64,000 nt of DNA from contig JANOBD010000148.1 of NCBI GenBank assembly GCA_031411495.1, forward strand, positions 1 to 64,000, given 5' to 3'. A program made the position numbers and the translations under genes. Positions 29,382 to 38,211 of this stretch are shown here, in pieces (positions within the stretch are counted from its first letter, which is position 1; each line of letters opens with the position of its first letter). The notes under the pieces are model-generated. The model was given only the letters and a program-made list of their open reading frames with translations, ran no database searches and had not been told where the DNA came from. The DNA is from JANOBD01 sp031411495 (GTDB lineage Bacteria > Planctomycetota > Phycisphaerae > Tepidisphaerales > Tepidisphaeraceae).

Positions 29382-31055
29382 TCAACTCGGCGTGCCGTCG
29401 CTGACAAACGCGACGCCGAAGTCGCGGGTGCGCGATCCACTGGTGATTTTCACCTCGTATACAGCCGGCGTTGTGAAGCGGTAGACGAACCCGGCAAGGT
29501 CTTGGGTTCGGAGCCGCGCTCGAAGCTGATATCGCCCGGCGGCGAGGTTGCCGAACGTGTAGGCATATGTGTTGATCGCCGCCGGTTCGTCTGCATCCAC
29601 CATGCCGTCGCGATCCAGGTCCAGCCAGAAGTCGACAAGGGACCAGGGCGTCTCTTGGCCATCACGCATGCCGTCTTCATTACGGTCAGCGAAGACGTTG
29701 ACGCGAATGAGGCCGGCGGGTGGCAGGGCGAAATCGCGTCGGATCGCATCTTCGCCGAGTTTTACCGTCCGTGTGCCGGGATTCAGGTGCGCCGCGTCGG
29801 GACTCACCCCGACATCGACCGTGGAGCCGGCGATGTCGTACAACGCGTATTGGCCACGGGAATCGGCGAAGTCGCTCGGTTCGCGTTTCTGCCAGCGGCC
29901 GTCGCGATTCAGATCGAGAAAAACCCGTCGCCCGGCCGAGCCGGTTTCGTCGGCATCCTGCGCGGAGTTTCGGTTCTCGTCATTGAACACGATTCCAACG
30001 ACGCTGCGCCTCGAGACACGGAGCGCGCCGTCGTCGCCGATGAAGACGGCGCGGCCGGCAACTTCCACGGCGCTGCGCACGCCGGCAAAACTCGCATCGA
30101 TGGTCTCGCCATCGACCCTGCCGCGCGCCGCGAGGTACGCGTTGCCATCGGCAACGGCGATGTCGACGCCTGACACGGTCTGTGTAAACGCCGATGCGTC
30201 GAGGATCTGAATCGATTTGCCGGTCGTGAGGTTCAGCGACCAAAGCCCCTCGCCCAGCTTGATGACGTGGGAGCCGATTGAAGCGTAATTGCGACGATCG
30301 TCGTAGACGCCGGTCAACTTGAGTGCAGAAGAAAAGGCTTTCGCCACACCCCGCTTACCATTGAGTAGATAGGTCTGACGTTGATCGATGATGAGGACCT
30401 TCCCCTCGTGGGGCACCAGCGTCACGGGCCCCGTGGTCGAAAGCACGCGCGTACGGCTCGACCCGTCCTTCGCAGACTGCCAGACCTCGCGTACGTGATT
30501 CTTCAGCGTATCGTAGTATGCGTACTTCTCGCCGACGATGGCATCTTCAGGGAGCGCCTCGAAAGGGGCGGCTTCATTCGCCGGCAGCGAACTCACCGAC
30601 TTGCCATCGCTGCGAAAGTAGACGCCGAAACCGTCGGGTCCGCGGAAGATGGCGCTTCGCGCGGTGGAGCCGAGATACACGAGCGCGCTGGATGTCTCCC
30701 CGAGGTCGCGAACCCTGCCAGTCGCGACTTCGACGGCGATGAGTTCTTTAGGGTAATCACTCAGAAACCCGGACGCCTTGTACCGGGAATACCACAATCG
30801 GCCCAGGCTGCTTCCAAGGTAGTCAATCACCTTTCCGTCGGTCTCAATCGATGCGAGCAAGCGCGGCGAGGAACGCCCGTCTGTAACCCAGAGGTTGTGA
30901 ACGCTTACCGATTGGCTCGCCGTCTTGCCGGTACGAAAGACGACCTGATCACCGACGGCTTGCGTGTCGATGGGCGTTCCGGAACCGAACGGCATCAGTA
31001 CGGTGCCGGCGAACAGCTGACGGGATTCGAGTGCTTCCAAAGGGGGTCTCACCAA
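29382..31055 (-). CDS. LEPR-motif surface protein with SdrD B-like domains
   Basis: Starts at TTG 31055 or GTG 31052 after GAGGAG. The 557-residue product begins PPLEALESRQLFAG, the LEPR-type N-terminal motif of planctomycete surface proteins in place of a classical signal peptide. Residues about 40-340 form a repetitive beta-rich, propeller-like region. Then come two Asp-rich repeats of the SdrD B / calcium-binding type: VFNDENRNSAQDADETGSAG plus VFLDLNRDGRW, and VNVFADRNEDGMRDGQETPW plus FWLDLDRDGMVDADEP. The Asp loops could bind calcium. Convergent with aroG, 22 bp apart. Function is unknown; a cell-surface role is inferred. Confidence 0.85.
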   Translation of the reverse strand: MVRPPLEALESRQLFAGTVLMPFGSGTPIDTQAVGDQVVFRTGKTASQSVSVHNLWVTDGRSSPRLLASIETDGKVIDYLGSSLGRLWYSRYKASGFLSDYPKELIAVEVATGRVRDLGETSSALVYLGSTARSAIFRGPDGFGVYFRSDGKSVSSLPANEAAPFEALPEDAIVGEKYAYYDTLKNHVREVWQSAKDGSSRTRVLSTTGPVTLVPHEGKVLIIDQRQTYLLNGKRGVAKAFSSALKLTGVYDDRRNYASIGSHVIKLGEGLWSLNLTTGKSIQILDASAFTQTVSGVDIAVADGNAYLAARGRVDGETIDASFAGVRSAVEVAGRAVFIGDDGALRVSRRSVVGIVFNDENRNSAQDADETGSAGRRVFLDLNRDGRWQKREPSDFADSRGQYALYDIAGSTVDVGVSPDAAHLNPGTRTVKLGEDAIRRDFALPPAGLIRVNVFADRNEDGMRDGQETPWSLVDFWLDLDRDGMVDADEPAAINTYAYTFGNLAAGRYQLRARLRTQDLAGFVYRFTTPAVYEVKITSGSRTRDFGVAFVSDGTPS

Positions 31056-31146
31056 GGCGTCTCCTCAACGACACTTCCACTTTCACGGGCGGCGCCGCCC
31101 GCAACTCCAGGACATCACGGCCCGCTCGTCTTCTTAAAACTCGAAA

Positions 31147-31189
31147 ACATCCGGTCCGATCGGCCGCGTTGGCGGCTGGCGATCGGACC
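31147..31189 (-). terminator. Probable intrinsic terminator of the Bax-inhibitor-1 gene
   Basis: On the minus strand GGTCCGATCG (31189-31180) pairs with CGATCGGACC (31162-31153), with a 17-base loop that contains further pairing, and is followed by GGATGTTTTCG. The T-run is short, so efficiency is uncertain. Confidence 0.6.
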
Positions 31190-31230
31190 CGATGTTCGTC
31201 GCAATCCGAAGATTCGAGAGTGGGGACCGA

Positions 31231-31950
31231 TCACTTCCGGTCGCCGAGGATGCGCAGGATCGCCAGGAACAGGTTGATGAACGCGATGTAGAGCGTGAGC
31301 GCGCCGATCACCGCGACGCGGCCGGCCATGGTGGCGTTGTCGCCGTTCTCGATCGCGAACTCCTTGAGCCGCTGGGTTTGGGTCGCGATGAGGCCGGTGA
31401 AGATGATCACCACGGCGTAGGTCACGAGCCACGAGAGCGCGTTGCTGGCGACAAAGATGTTCACCAGGGAGGCGATGAACAGCCCGATCGCGCCCATGAT
31501 CAGGATCGAATGGAGTTTCGAAAGGTCCATCTTCGTGATCATTCCCACGAAGCTCATGGCGACGAACGTGCCGCCGGTGAGCGCGAATGCGGCGCCGATG
31601 GTCGACTGGCGATAAATCAGCCAGATCGGCGCGATCATCACGCCGATGAGGGTTGAGTACAGCATGAACATGAACAGGCCGGCCACGACGTTGATTCGCA
31701 GCGCGACCGCCTGGGTGGCGAGCGAGACGAGGAAGGCGCCGATCATCGCGGTGAAGATGACGCCTTTGCTCATCATCATCGGCCGCAGCGCGGGGCTCGT
31801 GGCGCCGATGAACGACACGATCGCCGTCCACACCAGCGCGATGCCCATCCAGAGATAGACGTTGTGGAAAAACTTGGTCAGCAGCTTGGATCGTTCGCCG
31901 GTCTCGGCGTAGCCGTAATCGAGGACGTTACCTTGCGGGTACATGGACAT
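31231..31950 (-). CDS. Bax inhibitor-1/YccA family membrane protein
   Basis: ATG 31950 follows AAGGAGACTCCCG. The 239-residue product has a cytoplasmic N-terminus, about seven membrane segments (for example VYLWMGIALVWTAIVSFIG, VIFTAMIGAFLVSLATQAVA, MFMLYSTLIGVMIAPIWLI) and the BI-1 features SFVGMITKMDLSKLHSILIM in the middle and TLYIAFINLFLAILRILGDR at the end. Bacterial members are proton/calcium-leak channels or modulators of membrane proteases such as FtsH. It lies about 100 bp downstream of ftsY on the same strand. Confidence 0.93.
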   Translation of the reverse strand: MSMYPQGNVLDYGYAETGERSKLLTKFFHNVYLWMGIALVWTAIVSFIGATSPALRPMMMSKGVIFTAMIGAFLVSLATQAVALRINVVAGLFMFMLYSTLIGVMIAPIWLIYRQSTIGAAFALTGGTFVAMSFVGMITKMDLSKLHSILIMGAIGLFIASLVNIFVASNALSWLVTYAVVIIFTGLIATQTQRLKEFAIENGDNATMAGRVAVIGALTLYIAFINLFLAILRILGDRK

Positions 31951-32056
31951 CGGGAGTCTCCTTTGCTTTCATCTCTCAGCACGCGCCGCCCGACGGGGAG
32001 TTGCGGCCTGACGCATCATAGCATCGGTCAACGGCGTGAGCATGCTGTGATGAATG

Positions 32057-32992
32057 TCACTTCACTTCGAACAAAGCCGTCACGAACCGCTCCGGATCGA
32101 ACGATTCGATATCGGCAGGCGTTTCGCCGAGGCCTATAAATTTTACCGGCAATTTTAATTGGTCGCGGATGCTCATGACCACGCCGCCCTTGGCGGTGCC
32201 GTCGAGCTTGGCGAGGAAGACCCCGGTGATCGGGACGACTTTGCCGAACTCCAGCGCCTGGCGGATCGCGTTCTGTCCGGTCGTGGCGTCGAGCACCAGG
32301 AGCGTTTCGTGCGGCGCGCCGTCGATCCGTTTGCTCACCACATCGCGGATCTTGCCGAGTTCGCGCATCAGGTGGTCCTGCGTGTGCAGTCGGCCGGCGG
32401 TGTCGACGATCAGCACGTCGATTTTTCGCGCCTTGGCGGCTTCGCAGGCGTCGTAGGCGACGGCGGCCGGATCGGCGCCAGTCTTGTGCTTCACAATCTC
32501 CACGCCGATGCGTTCCGCCCAGATCGAGAGCTGATCGACGGCGGCGGCGCGGAAGGTGTCGCTGGCGCAGACGATGACCGACATCTTCATTTCGTTCTTG
32601 AGGATCCAGGCGAGCTTGGCGATGGAGGTGGTTTTGCCGGCGCCGTTTACGCCGCACACCATGATGACGGTCGGCCCATCCGGATTGAAGGCCAGTTCGC
32701 GATCGTCGGTCGGGCCCCAGCCGGCGATCATCTGTTCCTTGACGACCTCGCCGGCCTGTTCGGCGTTTTTGATCTTCCCCAGTCGCCAGCGGTCGCGGAT
32801 TTCGCCGACGATGCGCTCGGCGTTGTTCACGCCCATGTCGGCGCGGATGAAGCCGGTCATGATCTCGTCGAGAAACGCATCATCGATTTGCCGGCCGGGC
32901 ACGAAGAGGGTGCGGATGTCGGTGTTGAGAACGTCCGCGGTCTTCTTGAGCGCGGTTTTGAGCTTGTCGATCGTTTTGCTGAAAAAACCCAT
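32057..32992 (-). CDS. ftsY: FtsY, signal recognition particle receptor
   Basis: The 311-residue product starts MGFFSKTIDKLKTALKKTAD with a short N domain and no long acidic A domain, as in many compact FtsY proteins. The NG GTPase has G1 CGVNGAGKTTSIAKLA (about 113-128), CASDTFRAAAVDQL, DVLIVDTAGRLHT, TLLVLDATTGQNA, GVFLAKLDGTAKGG and FIGLGETPADIESFDPERFV. It docks the SRP-ribosome complex to the Sec translocon. ATG 32992 is chosen over an open upstream extension. Its divergent neighbour is an ABC-2 permease. Confidence 0.96.
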   Translation of the reverse strand: MGFFSKTIDKLKTALKKTADVLNTDIRTLFVPGRQIDDAFLDEIMTGFIRADMGVNNAERIVGEIRDRWRLGKIKNAEQAGEVVKEQMIAGWGPTDDRELAFNPDGPTVIMVCGVNGAGKTTSIAKLAWILKNEMKMSVIVCASDTFRAAAVDQLSIWAERIGVEIVKHKTGADPAAVAYDACEAAKARKIDVLIVDTAGRLHTQDHLMRELGKIRDVVSKRIDGAPHETLLVLDATTGQNAIRQALEFGKVVPITGVFLAKLDGTAKGGVVMSIRDQLKLPVKFIGLGETPADIESFDPERFVTALFEVK

Positions 32993-33457
32993 GTGAATCG
33001 GCCAAGTGTGCGGATGGCGTAGCGAAACACAAGCCGGGCGAAACCCGACTTCGTGGAGCCGGAAAGGGCATGACGCGCGGCGCCTGCGCGTTGCGATTGA
33101 CCTGGAGGTCGCACGCTCCACATCTTCCACGGAGAGTCGAACGGTCCCCGCGGGTGGCCGATTCGCTGCGGAGTGTTACCGATGTCCGTTCCACACGAAA
33201 ACCCAGGGGGCTTTCGCGCACCGCTTCAGTCCGCCGCGGACGCCGCCCCGCCGAAGATGCGCCCCGATTCGCCGACGCGAGCGGCCGGGAACGGCTTACC
33301 CGCGGATACCCACAATTACCCATTTCGGAGCAATTCCGGGTGCCCAGCTTCTCGCGCAGCGCGATTCTCAAACGGAAGGCGGTTTTGCTTGTTGGCGAAA
33401 TGGGGCACCGTGCGTTGCATTCACCTGCCGACAGCGATTAACCTCCCCGGTCCAACC
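32993..33457. other. Divergent intergenic region, ftsY / ABC-2 permease
   Basis: About 465 bp without a supported gene. Frames of up to 160 codons on either strand lack ribosome sites and have the composition of non-coding GC-rich DNA. No clear repeat was seen. Confidence 0.5.
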
Positions 33458-34354
33458 ATGTACCGACTCAGTGTAATTCTCTTCCACACGTTCCGTGAAG
33501 CAGTGCTTCAGCCGATCTACCCGCTCATTCTGCTGGTGGGATCGGCGATCATCTTCATCTTCACGTTCCTGCCGTACTTTACGCTCGGCGAAGATACGCG
33601 GATGTATAAGTCGGTCTGCTTCGACATCATCCTGCTGCTCTCGCTCGTCCTCACGCTGCTGGCGACCAGCAAATCGATCTACGAGGAAATCGAGGACCGC
33701 ACCATGCTCACCCTGATGAGCAAGCCCGTCGCACGGTGGGAAGTGCTGGTCGGGAAGTACCTGGGCCTGGTGTTGTCGGCGGCGCTTGTGGTGGCGGCGA
33801 TGGGAGTGGTGCTCCTCATCGGCACCTACCTCCGCGTGCCCGGCGATTACATGATCAGCACCAAGAGCCTTTTCGCTGCGGAAATGCAGCGTGCACACGA
33901 CTACCGGATGATGCACATGGCGGGCATCTATCCGAGCCTCGTGCTCATCTGGATGGAAGTGTCGGTGCTGGCGGCGGTGAGCGTGGCAGTGTCCACCCGT
34001 CTGTCGCTGGTGGTGAATCTGCCGCTGGTCATCCTGCTCTACCTCGCGGGCAACCTGACGCGGTTCATCGACAGCGCGACCGAGCGCAGCAGCGCCCTCA
34101 CCAAGGGGTTCGCGTGGATCGCCGAGACCGTCCTGCCGTTCCTGTCGGTATTCGATCTGCGTCATCTCACCGTCTACAGCACCATCAAGTTAAAGGGGTC
34201 GATTTTTGAGGGTGCGTACGAAGGGATCAATGCGTCGCAGATGTGGGCGGGCACGGCCGCGGCGGCGGTGTATGCGGCGCTTTACGTGACCGCTGCGCTT
34301 TGCCTGGGCCTGATTCTGTTCCGCAACCGCGAACTGGGCGGGGCGGAAGGATAG
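33458..34354 (+). CDS. ABC-2 type transporter permease
   Basis: The 298-residue product starts MYRLSVILFHTFREAVLQPI and has about six membrane segments: LILLVGSAIIFIFTFLPYF, FDIILLLSLVLTLLATSKS, GLVLSAALVVAAMGVVLLIG, VLAAVSVAVSTRLSLVVNLP, and two near the C-terminus (about 205-225 and 270-290). The cytoplasmic EEIEDRTMLTLMSKPVARWE segment after helix 2 is typical of ABC-2 permeases of the NosY/GldF type, where it contacts the ATPase. No ATPase gene follows in the window, so the partner is encoded elsewhere. No good Shine-Dalgarno site is seen. Confidence 0.88.
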   Translation: MYRLSVILFHTFREAVLQPIYPLILLVGSAIIFIFTFLPYFTLGEDTRMYKSVCFDIILLLSLVLTLLATSKSIYEEIEDRTMLTLMSKPVARWEVLVGKYLGLVLSAALVVAAMGVVLLIGTYLRVPGDYMISTKSLFAAEMQRAHDYRMMHMAGIYPSLVLIWMEVSVLAAVSVAVSTRLSLVVNLPLVILLYLAGNLTRFIDSATERSSALTKGFAWIAETVLPFLSVFDLRHLTVYSTIKLKGSIFEGAYEGINASQMWAGTAAAAVYAALYVTAALCLGLILFRNRELGGAEG

Positions 34355-34445
34355 CGCCGGTTCTGCCGCGGCCGTTTGGACGCGAATTGTCGCGCGGGCC
34401 GATTCTCGCGTGTTCCGAGTGCTCCAAAGCCGCTAGAATGTGCTT

Positions 34446-35240
34446 ATGGCAGAAATGTCCCGCGAACAGTTTGTCGAGCAGGTGGTGGAGCTGATCCGCA
34501 AGCGGTTTCCGCTCGTGAAGATCGGGCGGGCGAGCGAGCCGTTCTCACTTCGACTCAACGGCAAGATCATCGGGCTGGAAAACCTGTACCGCTCGGTCAT
34601 GCAGAAGCCGGATGCGATCGTGCACACGGTGGAGCGCTGGGCGGTGGAACTGCTGCGCGCGGCCGAGGGTTCGCCGGACCGGACCGCGACCTACGATGAA
34701 TTGGCGGAGCGCGTCATGCCGGTGTTGATGACGACCGAGTATTTCGACGCCGCCAAGGGCGCCGTCGTCGGCCAGCCGTTGGTGGAAGGCATCTACGTCA
34801 CCTACGTCATCGACGGCGACCGGACGATCACGCATATTCCAAACGCCCAGTTCAAGAAGTGGGATATCGATCTCGACCAGCTTCACGACAAAGCCCTGGC
34901 GAACCTGGTGAGCAAGAGCGAAACACTGGCGGCGGATGCGGCGCAGGACGAAGACGGCAACGTGAACCTGATCCTCTTCACGCTCGGCGACGGGTACGAT
35001 GCGAGTCGACTGTTGTTGCCGACGCTGCACGAGCGATTGAAGGAGCACCTGGGCAGCCCGTTCCTTGCGGCGATTCCGAACCGCGACATCCTGATCTGCA
35101 TCCGCAATGATTCATCGATCCTGGGCAGCGTGAAGGCTCAGATCGCTCAGGATTATCGAACCATGCCCAGGCAAATCACTGAGAGGCTGTTCCTGGTGAC
35201 GCCAGACGGCCTGGCGCCCTACGCCGAGGCGGCGGCATAA
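34446..35240 (+). CDS. DUF1444 (YtpQ/UPF0354) family protein
   Basis: From ATG 34446 the product is 264 residues and soluble. It matches DUF1444 proteins: FPLVKIGRASEPFSLRLNGK, IIGLENLYRSVMQKPD, VMPVLMTTEYFDA, VTYVIDGDRTITHIPNAQF, and the C-terminal SPFLAAIPNRDILICIRNDS. The family is uncharacterised; some members are encoded next to aminopeptidase genes in Firmicutes. Here it follows the ABC-2 permease by about 90 bp on the same strand and precedes an ACT-domain gene by about 90 bp. Confidence 0.85.
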   Translation: MAEMSREQFVEQVVELIRKRFPLVKIGRASEPFSLRLNGKIIGLENLYRSVMQKPDAIVHTVERWAVELLRAAEGSPDRTATYDELAERVMPVLMTTEYFDAAKGAVVGQPLVEGIYVTYVIDGDRTITHIPNAQFKKWDIDLDQLHDKALANLVSKSETLAADAAQDEDGNVNLILFTLGDGYDASRLLLPTLHERLKEHLGSPFLAAIPNRDILICIRNDSSILGSVKAQIAQDYRTMPRQITERLFLVTPDGLAPYAEAAA

Positions 35241-35332
35241 CGGGAGCGATGGAGCGTCAAGTTGATTTGAACTTGTTCGCCGGCGCATTTCCTTTGCCCA
35301 GATTCTCAGTGAATCCGATAGAGTAAAAGACG

Positions 35333-35839
35333 ATGGAAGACATCCTGCCGCCCGAAACAGCCTCCGGCTCCGGATTCGAACGGACCACGCTGCGCCAGTT
35401 CAACGTGTTCCTCGAGAACCGTGTCGGGCGATTGTCGCTGTTGCTTCACTCGCTGGAGGACGGCTGTGATGGCGTCAACGCGATCAACATCGAAGAGTCG
35501 GCCGATGCGGCGCTGGTTCGCCTCATCTGTGCCGATCCGACCGCCGGCCGACGTTGCCTGCTGGATGCGGGCTTCAGTTTTTCGGAGAGCGACGTGCTCG
35601 CGGTGGTTTTGCCGCTGCATCGCGAGATGCCGCTGATCTCGATCTGCCGCGCGCTCCTGTCGGCGGAGATCAACATCCACTACGCGTATCCGATCCTCAA
35701 GTGCCGGGTCGGGCCTTCGGTAATCCTCTACGTCGATGACCGTACGCTGGCGGCTCAGATCCTGATCCGCAAAGGCTTTCAGCTCGTCGGCGAGAGTGAT
35801 CTGAGGAGCTCGCCCGCGGGCGATGAGCCTTCTTTTTGA
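35333..35839 (+). CDS. Tandem ACT-domain protein
   Basis: The 168-residue product is made of two ACT domains: the first about 20-85 (RQFNVFLENRVGRLSLLLHS ... ALVRLICADP), the second about 90-155 (VLAVVLPLHREMPLISICRA ... INIHYAYPI ... AAQILIRKGFQLV). ACT domains bind amino acids and control enzymes; stand-alone tandem versions are presumed regulators or sensors. There is no fused enzyme and no amino-acid gene next to it, so the target is unknown. The stop codon is one base before the end of the convergent aldo/keto reductase gene. Confidence 0.85.
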   Translation: MEDILPPETASGSGFERTTLRQFNVFLENRVGRLSLLLHSLEDGCDGVNAINIEESADAALVRLICADPTAGRRCLLDAGFSFSESDVLAVVLPLHREMPLISICRALLSAEINIHYAYPILKCRVGPSVILYVDDRTLAAQILIRKGFQLVGESDLRSSPAGDEPSF

Positions 35840-35840
35840 A

Positions 35841-36794
35841 TCAGCGTTCGATGCGAAGTGTTTCGAGTTCGTCGTCCGTGAAAGCGATCCCGGCCGCCTC
35901 GAACAGCTCGGCGCCGCGTTGACTTGGGGTGTTCGAGAGATTGACGATGCCGACGACCGGGTACGGCCGCGTGAGAGTCGCGGCTAGGTTGATCTGGCGC
36001 GTGGTGAGATTTCGTTCGACAGCAAGCTGACGGACTCCGGAGACTATCGCGGCGTTTCGGTCGAGGTTCCAGCGTGAAATCCAGTTGGGCCGCAGACGAG
36101 CGAACTCGTCCTCGTCGCCGAAAAGACATTGGCCGAGCGTCAGATCACCGATGTGTGCGAAGACGCAGAGGCCGTGCTGCTGAACAAGCGGCTCGATGGT
36201 GTCGAACGGGATGTATTCCTGCCAGAGCGGCGCATCCGCGACGGCGTGTGAGAGTTCCGTGGTGACGATGCCGACCGGCTTCGGCCTGCCGTTCGTTTGC
36301 GACAGGTCGAGAACTTCGGCGAGCCGATCGGCCGAGAAGTTGCTGAGCGTATAGCCGCGGCTTCGGCCTGCTTCGATCTCTCGCGCGATCTGCTCGATCA
36401 CTGGCGCGATTGGCGACGGCGGATGGTCGCCAAGGCAGAGCAGGTCGATCGTGTCGATGCCGATGAGTCGGAGGTCGCGATCGATGTCCTGGGTGACGCC
36501 CTCTGCATGAAAGCGATTGATCGGGAGTTGCCTAGCCTCGTCCCAACCGTCGTGGCAGATGACGGTCTGGATCATGAATTGATCGCGCAGACGGTTTTCC
36601 GCGAGCCACCGGCCAGTCTCGATGCGCGAGTGTGTCTCTTCGCCTTCGCCATGCAGATAAATCGCGTTGCCGCCGCCGCGGTGGAACGCATCGAGCCCGG
36701 CGTGATGGGTCCTTGGGTCGGCCGACGACGGATTTCCGACGAGGCGCGAGACCTCGCAGCCCATCGATGGAATTCGAATGCACGCCAGGGGCAT
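35841..36794 (-). CDS. Aldo/keto reductase family protein
   Basis: The 317-residue product has an AKR TIM-barrel pattern: LDAFHRGGGNAIYLHGEGEE, TGRWLAENRLRDQFMIQTVI, DRDLRLIGIDTIDLLCLGDH (the L-x-x-D-Y-I-D-L-x-x-x-H region with CLGDH), EAGRSRGYTLSNFSADRLAE, and a C-terminal TLTRPYPVVGIVNLSNTPSQ cofactor region. The canonical catalytic Tyr of the D-x-Y-G-x-S motif is not obvious (FHRGGGNAIYLHGEGE), so it may be a divergent or inactive member. It lies 7 bp downstream of a GHL10-type gene on the same strand and so is probably co-transcribed. Confidence 0.8.
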   Translation of the reverse strand: MPLACIRIPSMGCEVSRLVGNPSSADPRTHHAGLDAFHRGGGNAIYLHGEGEETHSRIETGRWLAENRLRDQFMIQTVICHDGWDEARQLPINRFHAEGVTQDIDRDLRLIGIDTIDLLCLGDHPPSPIAPVIEQIAREIEAGRSRGYTLSNFSADRLAEVLDLSQTNGRPKPVGIVTTELSHAVADAPLWQEYIPFDTIEPLVQQHGLCVFAHIGDLTLGQCLFGDEDEFARLRPNWISRWNLDRNAAIVSGVRQLAVERNLTTRQINLAATLTRPYPVVGIVNLSNTPSQRGAELFEAAGIAFTDDELETLRIER

Positions 36795-36801
36795 CGTCGG
36801 C

Positions 36802-38145
36802 TCAGGGCCTGCGATCTACGAGCAATTCGACGGCGTCGGCTTCCTGAACGATCGTCTGTTCGCCTTCGGGCAGTTCCAGGCTCGCGACCTCGCTCCAGAC
36901 GCCATCTCTCTTGGCGATGACGGTGTAGCGGCCTTTCGACGTCACCGTCGCCTTCCAGGCGTTGCCGTCGGCGCGGGCGGCGACGATCGGCAGCGGCCGC
37001 CAGTCGCCGGGCCGGAGCGGGTTCGCCGACGGGCCCTTGTTCGCGACGTCGTAGTAGTCCTTGAGCTGCTGCGGGTAAACATCGAGCACGCCGCGGCTGA
37101 ACCACAGACAGTGGCCGGCGATCTCCTGCTTGCGGCAATAGTCGATCGTGGCTTTCAGATCGTCCCATTTCATGTCCGGGCCGTCGCCGACGACGCGGAT
37201 GCCGGCCGTCATGTTGATCTTCTCCTGCGCGAGCTGATCGACCTGTTCCTGAATGCTCTTGATCGTCGCGGGTCCGTCCATGCGATAGCACTGCGGGATA
37301 TATTCGCTCCAGTGCTTTCCGCCGCAGTAGCACCAGCGCGACCACTCCATCCAGTCGCAGAGATAGTTGTCGTAACTCCACGGATAAGGTGCGGGGGAGA
37401 CGCTGATGATCAGGTCGGGATTGGCAGCGCGGACTTCCGAGACGAAGCGCAGCGCGAAGTCGCTGATCTTTTTAGCGCGCCACTTCATCCATGCAGGATC
37501 CTTGAAGTCGTCCGGGGGATAGCTGCCGGTCTCTTTGCGGTAGAGCTCGCGGGTGTAGTCGTCGTAGCCGAGATCGACCGGCAGGGCGATGCGGTCGTCG
37601 AGCTGAACGCCGTCAAGATCGTGCGTGCGGATCGCGTCGAGCGTGATATTGATCAGGAACTCCTGCACGTCGGGATGGAACGGGTTGAGCCACGCGAAGC
37701 TGTTGAGCGCGCCGACGTCTTTGCCGTCACGCGTGGTGGTCATCCATTCCTTCCTGGCACGGAGTTCGTTGTTCGTGTCCTTGAACGCCGCCATGAAGCC
37801 GTATTCAAACCACGCGACGCAGAGCATGCCGTTGCGATGCGCCTGGATCGACGCCTCGGCCAGGAGGTCGCGCTGGATGGCGTTGCTGCCGTTCACCTTC
37901 ATCTCGACGTTGAAGAGCTTCTTCATCATCGGGCTGGGGAACTCGGTGTATCCGTTCTTCCAGCATTCGACATACGCGGTGTTGAGCCCGATCTCGCGCA
38001 GCCGACGCATCGTCTCTTCGGTTTTCGCGGGCGTGGAGATGGCGTCGTTGGCAGTCGTGGTGAGCCAGGTGCCACGAACCTCGGGCGGGGCGGCGAACGT
38101 GGAACCGGTCAGCAGTGTCATCGCGGCGAACAGGGTCTTGAGCAT
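36802..38145 (-). CDS. Secreted GHL10-type glycoside-hydrolase-like protein
   Basis: The 447-residue product has a signal peptide (LKTLFAAMTLLTGSTFAAPP) and a glycosyl-hydrolase-like 10 (DUF187) domain: EVRGTWLTTTANDAIST, LREIGLNTAYVECWKNGYTE, LLAEASIQAHRNGMLCVAWF, LDGVQLDDRIALPVDLGYDD and CDWMEWSRWCYCGG. Family members degrade peptidoglycan-like or other glycans through acidic residues at the ends of barrel strands; DLDGVQLDDR carries likely catalytic Asp residues. A C-terminal beta domain follows (about 400-447). It is paralogous to the next upstream gene but lacks the dockerin and PEP-CTERM ends. Confidence 0.88.
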   Translation of the reverse strand: MLKTLFAAMTLLTGSTFAAPPEVRGTWLTTTANDAISTPAKTEETMRRLREIGLNTAYVECWKNGYTEFPSPMMKKLFNVEMKVNGSNAIQRDLLAEASIQAHRNGMLCVAWFEYGFMAAFKDTNNELRARKEWMTTTRDGKDVGALNSFAWLNPFHPDVQEFLINITLDAIRTHDLDGVQLDDRIALPVDLGYDDYTRELYRKETGSYPPDDFKDPAWMKWRAKKISDFALRFVSEVRAANPDLIISVSPAPYPWSYDNYLCDWMEWSRWCYCGGKHWSEYIPQCYRMDGPATIKSIQEQVDQLAQEKINMTAGIRVVGDGPDMKWDDLKATIDYCRKQEIAGHCLWFSRGVLDVYPQQLKDYYDVANKGPSANPLRPGDWRPLPIVAARADGNAWKATVTSKGRYTVIAKRDGVWSEVASLELPEGEQTIVQEADAVELLVDRRP

Positions 38146-38211
38146 GGGGCCGATCCTAATTGAAGTGTCTGCATCGCCGAAGCATGTGGACTTCGGCGAC
38201 GCCCGTTTGCG